DNA of 64,000 nucleotides from CABZJG01 sp902512685 (lineage in GTDB: Bacteria > Pseudomonadota > Alphaproteobacteria > Rhodobacterales > Rhodobacteraceae), in contig CP179201.1 in NCBI GenBank assembly GCA_051201605.1, positions 2,728,001 to 2,792,000 of the forward strand, given 5' to 3'. Of this stretch, positions 8,920 to 16,715 are shown piece after piece; positions within the stretch are counted from its first letter, which is position 1, and each line of letters starts with the position of its first letter. The position numbers and the translations under genes were made by a program. Below the pieces are notes generated by a model that saw only the letters and a list, made by a program, of their open reading frames with translations, was not told the DNA's origin and made no database searches.

Positions 8920-10152
8920 ATGCCCAACGAACTCTTCAATAGCTTCATGACTGGCCCTGACGAAAATGGTCGTTTCGGTGATTTCGGTGGCCGCTTTGTT
9001 TCGGAAACCCTAATGCCACTTATTTTATCGCTGGAAGAGCAGTATGAGCGGGCCAAAACAGACGACAGCTTTTGGGCCGAGATGCATGACCTTTGGACAC
9101 ATTATGTCGGCCGCCCCAGCCCCCTTTACTTTGCCCAGCGTCTCACAAATCATTTAAATGGCGCAAAAATATATATGAAACGTGATGAGTTAAACCACAC
9201 AGGCGCTCATAAAATCAATAATGTCTTAGGCCAGATCATTCTTGCGCGTAGAATGGGAAAGAACAGGATCATCGCTGAAACAGGCGCTGGCCAGCACGGC
9301 GTAGCCACGGCAACGGTCTGTGCTAAATTTGGCCTAAAATGCGTAGTATACATGGGAGCACATGATGTCGAACGGCAGGCTCCTAATGTGTTTCGGATGC
9401 GGCTTTTGGGCGCCGAGGTTATACCCGTAACATCCGGCAGAGGGACACTCAAAGACGCAATGAATGACGCGTTGCGCGATTGGGTGACCAATGTCCGTGA
9501 TACATTTTATTGCATAGGGACAGTGGCCGGTCCCCATCCCTATCCAGCTATGGTGCGTGACTTTCAATCAATCATCGGTAAAGAGGCCAAAGAGCAAATG
9601 CAGGCTGCTGAAGGCCGTCTGCCGGATACAATTATTGCTGCGATTGGTGGCGGCTCTAATGCGATGGGGTTATTTTATCCCTTTCTTAATGACGACACAG
9701 TGTCAATCATCGGGGTTGAAGCCGGCGGCAAAGGTGTCAATGACAAAATGGAGCATTGCGCCTCACTTACCGGCGGCCGTCCGGGTGTTTTACATGGTAA
9801 TCGCACTTATCTTTTGCAAGATGACGATGGTCAAATCCTGGAAGGCTTTTCGATTTCGGCGGGATTGGATTATCCCGGGATCGGGCCAGAGCATTCCTGG
9901 TTGCATGAGATTGGGCGCGCGAAATATGTGTCGATCACAGACCAAGAAGCGTTGGAAGCTTTTCAGTTGTGCTGCACACAAGAAGGGATCATACCGGCCC
10001 TTGAACCAAGCCATGCCTTGGCCCATGTGATGAAAATTGCCCCAACGCTGCCGCAAGATCACATAATATGTATGAACATGTGTGGTCGCGGAGACAAAGA
10101 TATCTTTACCGTCGCCAAACACTTAAACTTTGATATGGGTGAATTCGTCTAA
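8920..10152 (+). CDS. trpB: Tryptophan synthase beta chain
   Basis: PLP enzyme condensing indole with serine to give tryptophan. 410 residues from the ATG at 8920, chosen over the in-frame ATG at 8890 because GGGAGAGG sits 5-12 nt upstream and the N-terminus then matches the family. The PLP lysine is in HTGAHKINN, the glycine-rich phosphate loop in GGGSNAMG, and the C-terminal serine/PLP-ring region in NMCGRGDKD. trpA, the usual downstream partner, is absent: a terminator follows directly. Confidence 0.97.
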   Translation: MPNELFNSFMTGPDENGRFGDFGGRFVSETLMPLILSLEEQYERAKTDDSFWAEMHDLWTHYVGRPSPLYFAQRLTNHLNGAKIYMKRDELNHTGAHKINNVLGQIILARRMGKNRIIAETGAGQHGVATATVCAKFGLKCVVYMGAHDVERQAPNVFRMRLLGAEVIPVTSGRGTLKDAMNDALRDWVTNVRDTFYCIGTVAGPHPYPAMVRDFQSIIGKEAKEQMQAAEGRLPDTIIAAIGGGSNAMGLFYPFLNDDTVSIIGVEAGGKGVNDKMEHCASLTGGRPGVLHGNRTYLLQDDDGQILEGFSISAGLDYPGIGPEHSWLHEIGRAKYVSITDQEALEAFQLCCTQEGIIPALEPSHALAHVMKIAPTLPQDHIICMNMCGRGDKDIFTVAKHLNFDMGEFV

Positions 10153-10170
10153 GTTTTACCAGCCACTAGA

Positions 10171-10206
10171 AAAAAGCCCACCTCTTAAAACAGGGCGGGC
10201 TTTTCA
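10171..10206. terminator. Bidirectional terminator between trpB and metK
   Basis: Inverted repeat AAAAAGCCCACCTC / CAGGGCGGGCTTTT around a short A-rich loop, with an A-tract on the left and a T-tract on the right. It can therefore end transcription of trpB (+) and of metK (-), which converge here. Confidence 0.85.
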
Positions 10207-10242
10207 TTTTAAACTGAGATCGCTGAAGTAAAGTCAAAACAT

Positions 10243-11424
10243 TTAAATGGCATTTTGCAAAGCTTCAACCAAATCAGTTTTTTCCCAGCTAAAGCCTCCA
10301 TCAGCCTCTGGTGCACGACCAAAATGGCCATAGGCAGCTGTGCGTTGATAAATTGGTTTGTTCAAACCAAGATGTTCTCGAATGCCGCGGGGGCTAAGAT
10401 CCAAACACAGTGCGATTGCACGTTCGATTACATCAGGGGCAATGGCGCTGGTCCCAAAGGTATCGGCATAAATTGACAAGGGTTTTGCAACTCCAATGGC
10501 GTAACTCAATTGGATCGTGCATTTATCTGCCAAGCCAGCCGCAACTACATTTTTGGCCAAATAGCGCGCAGCGTAGGCCGCAGATCGATCAACTTTCGTC
10601 GGATCTTTGCCTGAGAATGCACCGCCGCCGTGTGGCGCTGCGCCTCCATATGTATCAACAATAATTTTGCGCCCGGTAAGCCCCGCATCCCCATCCGGAC
10701 CCCCGATGACAAACTTTCCAGTTGGATTGACATGCCATTTCGTCTCGTTAGAAATCCATTCCTGCGGAAGAATTTCTCGAATGTAAGGCTCAACAACGTC
10801 GCGCACATCCTCAGAAGTCATTGTTTCATCAAGATGCTGCGTGGAGAGGACGAGCGATGTCACAGCAACCGGTTTGCCATTTTCATAACGCATTGAAAGC
10901 TGCGATTTGGCATCCGGCCCCAAGGTGGGCTCGGCGCCAGATTTGCGCACTTCTGCCAAACGGTGCAAGATAGCGTGGCTATATTGAATCGGGGCTGGCA
11001 TTAACTCGGGAGTTTCGCGGGTTGCATAACCAAACATGATGCCTTGATCACCGGCCCCTTCATCTTTGTTATCGCGGGCATTAACCCCCTGTGCAATATG
11101 TGCGGACTGCTCGTGCAGTAGGTTGGTCACTTCTACAGTTTGGTGATGGAATTTCTCTTGCTCATAACCAATATCTTTTATGCAAGTGCGGGCAATACTA
11201 TCAATTCGCCCCATAAATTTACTTAGCGTGGCTTTGTCAGATAATCCTACCTCACCACCAATAACCACCCGGTTGGTCGTAGCAAAGGTCTCGCAGGCCA
11301 CTCGCGCCTCGGGTTCTTCAGCGATAAATGCGTCCAGAACAGCGTCAGAAATGCGATCACAGACTTTATCTGGGTGTCCCTCTGAAACAGATTCAGAAGT
11401 AAACACAAAAGTATCTCGAGTCAT
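10243..11424 (-). CDS. metK: S-adenosylmethionine synthetase
   Basis: Makes SAM from methionine and ATP. 393 residues, normal length. The N-terminal SESVSEGHPDKVCDRIS holds the ATP/methionine-binding residues, GAGDQGIMFGYA is the first MetK signature and GGGAFSGKDPTKVDRS the second. It lies downstream of lnt in the phoH-ybeY-corC-lnt-metK run, but has its own leader carrying a SAM/SAH-type riboswitch whose pseudoknot masks the ribosome binding site, implying feedback at translation. Confidence 0.98.
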   Translation of the reverse strand: MTRDTFVFTSESVSEGHPDKVCDRISDAVLDAFIAEEPEARVACETFATTNRVVIGGEVGLSDKATLSKFMGRIDSIARTCIKDIGYEQEKFHHQTVEVTNLLHEQSAHIAQGVNARDNKDEGAGDQGIMFGYATRETPELMPAPIQYSHAILHRLAEVRKSGAEPTLGPDAKSQLSMRYENGKPVAVTSLVLSTQHLDETMTSEDVRDVVEPYIREILPQEWISNETKWHVNPTGKFVIGGPDGDAGLTGRKIIVDTYGGAAPHGGGAFSGKDPTKVDRSAAYAARYLAKNVVAAGLADKCTIQLSYAIGVAKPLSIYADTFGTSAIAPDVIERAIALCLDLSPRGIREHLGLNKPIYQRTAAYGHFGRAPEADGGFSWEKTDLVEALQNAI

Positions 11425-11428
11425 TTAA

Positions 11429-11475
11429 ATGCTCCATTATTAATTAGGCATCACGCCAGGAAGCCGTTGTGATGC
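11429..11475 (-). promoter_or_regulatory. SAM/SAH riboswitch upstream of metK
   Basis: On the minus strand a 7-bp hairpin GCATCAC...GTGATGC (11475-11469 with 11454-11448) encloses AACGGCTTCCTGGC. It is followed by an A/T-rich linker and GGAGC at 11435-11431, 6 nt before the metK ATG. GGAGC can pair with GCUUC(C) in the hairpin loop to form an H-type pseudoknot that sequesters the Shine-Dalgarno. Core sequence and layout match the SAM/SAH riboswitch class of Rhodobacterales metK leaders. High SAM or SAH should lower translation. Confidence 0.9.
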
Positions 11476-11509
11476 AATCCATCTGGATTAGTCTTGTAGT
11501 CCACTGCCG

Positions 11510-13003
11510 TCAATGCCTATTGCGCAAAATAATGTTGCCAATGCCAAGAGCCATGAAAAGAATAACGACGGTCCAGTTTCCATAACGACTGTAAAGCGTG
11601 GAAAATTCACCAACAGGCAATACCACATCAATATATCCCGTTTCACCCAATTGCAGTTTTTCAACAATGCGGCCATTTGGATCAATCAAGCCCGAAACGC
11701 CAGTATTGGCCACCCGAACCATTGGAAGTCCCTGTTCGATACTTCGCATTTGCGCTTGTGCCAGATGCTGATAAGGGCCCGAAAACTGTCCCAACCAAGC
11801 GTCGTTTGTGACCTGAACAATTACATCCGCGCGTTGCGGCATTGCTGAGACATCCTGAGGGAACACAGCCTCGTAACATATCAGCGGTAAAATCTTTCCC
11901 ACATTAGGTAGGTTCACAACCTTGGGACCAGGCCCATGTTGAAAGCCAGTGCCAAAAAGTTCTGAACTAAACCCAAGACCAATTTTGGCCAGAACGTTTT
12001 CAAATGGTAAATACTCACCGAAGGGAACAAGGTGATATTTGTCATAAATTATCTTGGTATCCTTTTTCGGATCAATTAAAATAAGCGAGTTAAATATTTT
12101 ATCGTCTTTTGCGCGCAGCGCTCCAACTAAAACCGGAACACCTTGAGATGCCTCCTTTATCTGAAGGATTAAATCTGCTGCAAAATTATATGCTATGGGC
12201 AACGATGTCTCGGGCCAGACAATCAAATCTGGCTGTGGCGCCTGCTGAGAAAACTTAAGCATCCTTTGGAAATAATCCATTGCAAACTTAGGATCGAACT
12301 TTTTGTCCTGTGGGGCATTAGGTTGTACCAAGCGGATAACTGTAGCATTTTCAGGTGCTGTATAAGTAGGGCGAACAGTGTTGCCAAGAATCCAGACCGC
12401 TAGGAGCACCAGAAAAAGAGACCCCAGACCCATAATTTTGCGGTGAACATAAAAACTCTGTGCGAGAAGTGCGCAAAACCCAAACGTGATAGCAGTAAGC
12501 CCATACGCGCCAAAATAACTGGCAAGATGCGCGACTGGAGTATCAACCCAAATATAACCTAAAAGACCCCATGGAAAACCGGTGAACAAATATCCACGCG
12601 CAACTTCACAAAGACCCAAGCCAATGACGCAGCCCAATTTACCGCCCAGGATATGCCCAAGGGACATTCCGGCCCCCCAAAACAGCGCCAATCCCCCCGA
12701 CACCAATACCACAGCAAATGGCGCCATCCATCCATGCGTTGCGATATCCACCAAAAAGGGTTCAACAAGCCAATTCAAGGTCCCTAGAAAAAATCCAAAT
12801 CCCAGCCACCAGCCATTTTTGAAAGAGCTTTTAAAAGAAGGTTTCTGACGTTCGTGAGCCTCATGAAGCCTAAGAGCCAGCGATAAGAAAATTAAGGAAA
12901 CCGGCCAAAGCGAAAAAGGTGCGTGCCCGGTCGAAATAACTAACCCTAAAAGACATAATACGGCCCAAAGATGGTTTCTTGCAAACGTTCGGACCACGGG
13001 CAC
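11510..13003 (-). CDS. lnt: Apolipoprotein N-acyltransferase
   Basis: Inner-membrane enzyme that adds the third acyl chain to the N-terminal Cys of outer-membrane lipoproteins. 497 residues: an N-terminal multi-helix membrane domain (roughly residues 10-220) and a periplasmic nitrilase-fold domain. The Glu-Lys-Cys triad appears in IVWPETSLP, the Lys segment DKYHLVPFGEYLP and LICYEAVFP. A C-terminal membrane helix closes the protein. It starts 4 nt after corC, so is co-transcribed with it; metK follows after the riboswitch. Confidence 0.95.
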   Translation of the reverse strand: MPVVRTFARNHLWAVLCLLGLVISTGHAPFSLWPVSLIFLSLALRLHEAHERQKPSFKSSFKNGWWLGFGFFLGTLNWLVEPFLVDIATHGWMAPFAVVLVSGGLALFWGAGMSLGHILGGKLGCVIGLGLCEVARGYLFTGFPWGLLGYIWVDTPVAHLASYFGAYGLTAITFGFCALLAQSFYVHRKIMGLGSLFLVLLAVWILGNTVRPTYTAPENATVIRLVQPNAPQDKKFDPKFAMDYFQRMLKFSQQAPQPDLIVWPETSLPIAYNFAADLILQIKEASQGVPVLVGALRAKDDKIFNSLILIDPKKDTKIIYDKYHLVPFGEYLPFENVLAKIGLGFSSELFGTGFQHGPGPKVVNLPNVGKILPLICYEAVFPQDVSAMPQRADVIVQVTNDAWLGQFSGPYQHLAQAQMRSIEQGLPMVRVANTGVSGLIDPNGRIVEKLQLGETGYIDVVLPVGEFSTLYSRYGNWTVVILFMALGIGNIILRNRH

Positions 13004-13007
13004 GGCT

Positions 13008-13895
13008 TTATTCTGCTGCCTTAGTTAAACCGTGTAATCTTACGCGTAACCGCTTAATTCGGCGCGGATCGGCGTCGACCACCTCAAATTCAGCGCCTTG
13101 AGGGTGTTGAATTACCTCACCTCGCACTGGAACCCGACCCGCCAGCATAAAGACCAAGCCCCCCAATGTTTCTACTTCCTCAGCATCAATATCTTTGCCT
13201 TGTGTAAGATCTATCTGGGTAAAAGAGGAAAAGTCCTCAAGCGGTGTTTTAGCTAAAGCCAGATACTGATCGGCTTTTTCCATTGTCCAAAAGGTATCCT
13301 CACCAGAATCATGCTCGTCTTCAATCTCGCCCACCACTTGCTCGATCAGATCTTCGATTGTGACCAAGCCATCAACGCCGCCGTATTCGTCAACAACCAA
13401 AGCCATATGTCGTCGCTCGGTTTGCATCTTGGCTAGCAAAACACCAATTGGCATCGACAAAGGTACAAACAACAGGGGGCGCAACATAGGCGCCAGATCA
13501 AAGCTTTCACCTTCCTCTTGAAACCCATATTTCAGTGCAAAATCTTTCAGGTGAGCCATTCCAACCGGGGTATCTAATGTCCCCGAATAAACAGGTATTC
13601 GTGTCAGGCCGCTATCGCGGAAAACTGTGACCAGCTCTTCTTTTGAAATGCTTTCCGAAACCGCAACAATTTCCGCTTTGGGGATCGCAACATCTTCGAC
13701 CTGTAAGCGACGCAAATTGATCATGCCGCGCTGGTTGCTTGGCTCTGACATAGGCGCTAGATGGCCGTCATTGGTGTTTTGCCCATTTCGATTTTTGGCA
13801 AATACCCAATCTATCGTTCGTTGCCAAAATGATCTGTCTTGCTCATTGAGCTGCGCGCTTTGCGCTGCTCTAGAGGATCCGTCAATGTCGCCCAT
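13008..13895 (-). CDS. corC: CorC/HlyC-family CBS-domain protein
   Basis: Soluble protein of 295 residues with a tandem CBS pair (about residues 65-195; ...RIPVYSGTLDTPVGMAHLKD and HMALVVDEYGGVDGLVTIED) and a C-terminal CorC_HlyC domain (about 205-290, GGLVFMLAGRVPVRGE). It lacks the DUF21 membrane domain of larger CNNM/HlyC proteins. The family is linked to Mg/Co efflux; in alphaproteobacteria it is often annotated as hemolysin-like, but no hemolytic role is implied. It is conserved between ybeY and lnt. Confidence 0.9.
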   Translation of the reverse strand: MGDIDGSSRAAQSAQLNEQDRSFWQRTIDWVFAKNRNGQNTNDGHLAPMSEPSNQRGMINLRRLQVEDVAIPKAEIVAVSESISKEELVTVFRDSGLTRIPVYSGTLDTPVGMAHLKDFALKYGFQEEGESFDLAPMLRPLLFVPLSMPIGVLLAKMQTERRHMALVVDEYGGVDGLVTIEDLIEQVVGEIEDEHDSGEDTFWTMEKADQYLALAKTPLEDFSSFTQIDLTQGKDIDAEEVETLGGLVFMLAGRVPVRGEVIQHPQGAEFEVVDADPRRIKRLRVRLHGLTKAAE

Positions 13896-13928
13896 TTATC
13901 CTGTCCAAAATAAAGACGCAGTCCGCCC

Positions 13929-14423
13929 TTAGCACCAATATGGGTTATCCACCCCTAGTTTGCCAAGTGTCATAACCTCAATTCTTTCCATTAACGTGGC
14001 ATCTTGGTCACGCTGATGGTCATACCCAAGTAAATGCAAGGTTGCATGAACAATAAGATGTAATAGGTGATCGGCAAAAGGTTTGCCGGCTTGGTCGGCC
14101 TCACGAGCACAGGTATCATAAGATATTGCGATATCGCCCAACTCCGCATCCCTCTTTAAACACGGAAAAATCGGGGTATCACCATCTTTAGGTGCAGCGC
14201 GCTCGACCGATGGCCAGCTTAAAACATTTGTTGGCTTAGTTTGGCCACGAAAATCCCGGTTTAGATCTGCTATCCGTGCATCATCACAGGCTAGTATCTC
14301 GACAGTAAATGACGTCGGGTTCAGATCTAAAGTGTTCAAAACTGCCTCAACAGCAAGGGTGCAAAGCGACTCCAGCCCAACATCAGTCCATCTTTTGTCT
14401 TCGACAACTATCTCAACTGGCAT
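13929..14423 (-). CDS. ybeY: Endoribonuclease YbeY
   Basis: Metal-dependent single-strand RNase acting in 16S rRNA 3'-end maturation and ribosome quality control. 164 residues. The zinc-binding signature HATLHLLGYDH is near residues 129-139, and LNRDFRGQTKPTNVLSWP is the conserved N-terminal segment. It lies between phoH and corC, the standard phoH-ybeY-corC arrangement, with a 40-nt gap from phoH. Confidence 0.96.
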   Translation of the reverse strand: MPVEIVVEDKRWTDVGLESLCTLAVEAVLNTLDLNPTSFTVEILACDDARIADLNRDFRGQTKPTNVLSWPSVERAAPKDGDTPIFPCLKRDAELGDIAISYDTCAREADQAGKPFADHLLHLIVHATLHLLGYDHQRDQDATLMERIEVMTLGKLGVDNPYWC

Positions 14424-14463
14424 TTTGCACGCACACCTAATCCACCCAATCTATGACGATTGT

Positions 14464-15477
14464 CTATCGGTCCGCCCCCTTATCATAAGCATCAATGATC
14501 GCAGCAACCAAAGGATGCCTTACCACATCCTTTGATGTGAAATAATTGAAACTTATTTTGGGAAGATGCCTTAAAAAATGCTCTGCATCGATCAAACCAG
14601 AGTTCACTCCGCGTGGTAGATCTATTTGCGTTCTATCACCGGTGATAACCATCCGCGAACCCTCACCCAATCTTGTCAGAAACATTTTCATCTGCATTGA
14701 TGTCGCGTTCTGTGCCTCATCTAAGACCACAAAAGCGTGGGATAACGTACGTCCACGCATGAAAGCCAAAGGTGCAATTTCTATACGCTTTTCTTCGATA
14801 AGCTTTGCCAATTGCTTGCCAGGCAAGAAATCATTCAAGGCATCATAGAGCGGTTGCATATAGGGATCGACTTTATCTTTCATATCGCCCGGCAAATAGC
14901 CCAGCTTCTCACCAGCTTCCACAGCAGGTCGGCTTAGAACAATCCGGTCCACCTCTCCTGTAATGAACTTAGATACAGCAACGGCCACCGCTAAATATGT
15001 TTTACCAGTCCCCGCTGGGCCTATCCCGAAGGCAAGCTCATGTGCCAGCATAGAGCGCACATAAGCTTTTTGTGCATCAGTGCGTGGCTCAACAGACTTT
15101 TTACGTGTCTTGAGTTCAACTCGGTCAGATGAGAACATCTCTTTTTGATTCTTTTGCATTGCCTCGGAATTTTGTGATGCAGATCCCATTCGCAGTTCAC
15201 GGTCTACATCTTCCAACTCTACGGAACGCCCCATTTCAAGTCGTTGGTAAAGCCCTTGCAAGACCGACACCGCGTCTTGGCGGTTTTCCTCAGCGCCAAT
15301 AATTGCAATTTGATTGCCGCGACGTATAAGCTGTATTGAAAGTTTGTTTTCTATCTCGGTTAGATTTCGATCAAACTCACCGCACAAATCAATCATTAGA
15401 CGATTGTCGGGAAAATCAATCAATACTTGCGAAGGGATGTCATTTTCGATCGGGTGGTTTAGCGAACTTAGCGCCAC
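14464..15477 (-). CDS. phoH: PhoH-like ATPase
   Basis: P-loop NTPase of the PhoH/YbeZ family, which works with YbeY in RNA metabolism. 337 residues. An N-terminal KH-like region (about 20-90) is followed by the ATPase core: Walker A GPAGTGKTYLAV, Walker B VVLDEAQN, and VITGDRTQIDLP as a sensor segment. It is the first gene of the phoH-ybeY-corC-lnt-metK run; its promoter should lie in 15478-15600, where I cannot name boxes. Confidence 0.95.
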   Translation of the reverse strand: MALSSLNHPIENDIPSQVLIDFPDNRLMIDLCGEFDRNLTEIENKLSIQLIRRGNQIAIIGAEENRQDAVSVLQGLYQRLEMGRSVELEDVDRELRMGSASQNSEAMQKNQKEMFSSDRVELKTRKKSVEPRTDAQKAYVRSMLAHELAFGIGPAGTGKTYLAVAVAVSKFITGEVDRIVLSRPAVEAGEKLGYLPGDMKDKVDPYMQPLYDALNDFLPGKQLAKLIEEKRIEIAPLAFMRGRTLSHAFVVLDEAQNATSMQMKMFLTRLGEGSRMVITGDRTQIDLPRGVNSGLIDAEHFLRHLPKISFNYFTSKDVVRHPLVAAIIDAYDKGADR

Positions 15478-15609
15478 ATGGTACTCCTGCCTGTAATTAC
15501 ACCCATGGTGTCAAGCATCGGTCAAAAAAGCAAGCTTATGGTCCAAGAAATAATTACGAAAACTCAAAACCAGACCGAAAATTAACCTTCAGATAAATTG
15601 GACTTATCT

Positions 15610-15935
15610 CTAAAGTAAGTCGCCTAGAAAGCTCTCGCCGTCGTTAAAACCTCCAATTGCTACATTTGGCGTAAAAGTATCCATACAAAGTGGTTTTCCA
15701 TTTCGTAATAAACGCTGTGATAGATAGCCCTCTACGCCATCATCTATGATCCAATGCTGGCAACCATTCGGATCAATCCAGATGCCGGCCTTTAGGTGTT
15801 TCAAGTTTTTTGAGTCGAGCCCACCATCTCTGCCTTTATCCTGGATGCCTGCCCCCCTCTCTCCGCTTTCACAGCCAATCAAAAAACAAAGGGATAACAG
15901 CAAAAAAACTTGGTAAGATGAATATTTGACATCAT
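15610..15935 (-). pseudogene. Short lipoprotein paralogue, frame broken at a T7 tract
   Basis: The mature part reads LLLSLCFLIGCE, with an LIGC lipobox, then KAGIWIDPNGCQHWIIDDG, a close copy of a motif in the upstream OmpA-family protein, ending near 15610. In this frame the only usable start is a TTG at 15903, leaving about ten residues before the Cys and no basic n-region. In the +1 frame an ATG pair at 15935/15932, one nt after the OmpA stop, encodes MMSNIHLTKFF. One more T in the T7 tract at 15902-15908 (plus-strand A7) would fuse the two into a textbook lipoprotein signal peptide. This could be a real frameshift, slippage, or an assembly/sequencing error. Function unknown. Confidence 0.7.
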
Positions 15936-15936
15936 T

Positions 15937-16497
15937 CTAGGACACACACATAATTTCTACGCGGCGATTTTTTGCCATGCCAGCAGCTGTCGCATTAGAC
16001 ATTTTCGGTTGCGTTTCCCCAAAGGCTTGGACTGCTAAAATTTTTGCTCCTACCGATCTTCCAATTGATGCAACAGCCGATGCGCGTGATTTAGACAGTC
16101 GCATGTTGTAAATTTCCGAAGCTCGGCTATCTGTGTGTCCAGCAATATTAAATTGAAAATTCTGAGCAGATCTAAAAAAATTTCTAAGCTTGTGCTTAGA
16201 AGTAGACGTTAATCTTGCACTATTGGTTCTGAAGAGTTGGTCGCCAGCGAACTCGCCGCATAAAGACTTTTTTTCACAAACTGGCCGACCGTCTCTGGTC
16301 ACATGCGGCGTCATATACCCTTCGACCCCATCGTCCATAACCCAGTGCTGACACCCGTCAGGGTCAACCCAAATCCCTGGCACGTAACTTTGTTGAGCGA
16401 ATGCGCCATGCGCTAAGTTCACAGCCCCCAGAAGCGCGCAAATTAAAGCACCCTTAGGACAGGTAAATATCAAGGTGATAACTTTAAGAAATCGCAT
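15937..16497 (-). CDS. OmpA-family outer-membrane protein
   Basis: 186 residues. Signal peptide at the N-terminus (MRFLKVITLIFTC..., cleaved after an AFA motif near residue 34). Then a short Cys-containing motif GIWVDPDGCQHWVMDDG and Cys residues further on (VCEKKSLCGEF). The second half is an OmpA C-terminal peptidoglycan-binding domain: FNIAGHTDSRASEIYNMRLS, with the Asp/Arg ligands, ending NRRVEIMC. It probably tethers the envelope to peptidoglycan. The downstream lipoprotein-like gene shares the GIWxDPxGCQHW motif and begins 1 nt after this stop, so the two are translationally coupled. Confidence 0.85.
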   Translation of the reverse strand: MRFLKVITLIFTCPKGALICALLGAVNLAHGAFAQQSYVPGIWVDPDGCQHWVMDDGVEGYMTPHVTRDGRPVCEKKSLCGEFAGDQLFRTNSARLTSTSKHKLRNFFRSAQNFQFNIAGHTDSRASEIYNMRLSKSRASAVASIGRSVGAKILAVQAFGETQPKMSNATAAGMAKNRRVEIMCVS

Positions 16498-16715
16498 CGT
16501 AAGAAATCAATCTGCATTTTAAATGAAATACTAAAATCTATACTATCGTACTAATCTCTAGGCGTAAATAAAATAATTTAGTACTTTTGAAGTTTTCTCG
16601 TAATTTAGCAGTATTGCACAGCACGGATCAACAATATGGTCCAAATTCGTTCTTTGTGCACTTCAGAAAGAGGTAATGAAACCCAATCAGAAAAACAAAA
16701 TCACAGAACTCGTGA

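Noticed and set aside
13008..13895. Hemolysin
   Set aside because: CorC/HlyC label only; the protein is a soluble CBS-domain protein in a ribosome/lipoprotein housekeeping operon.
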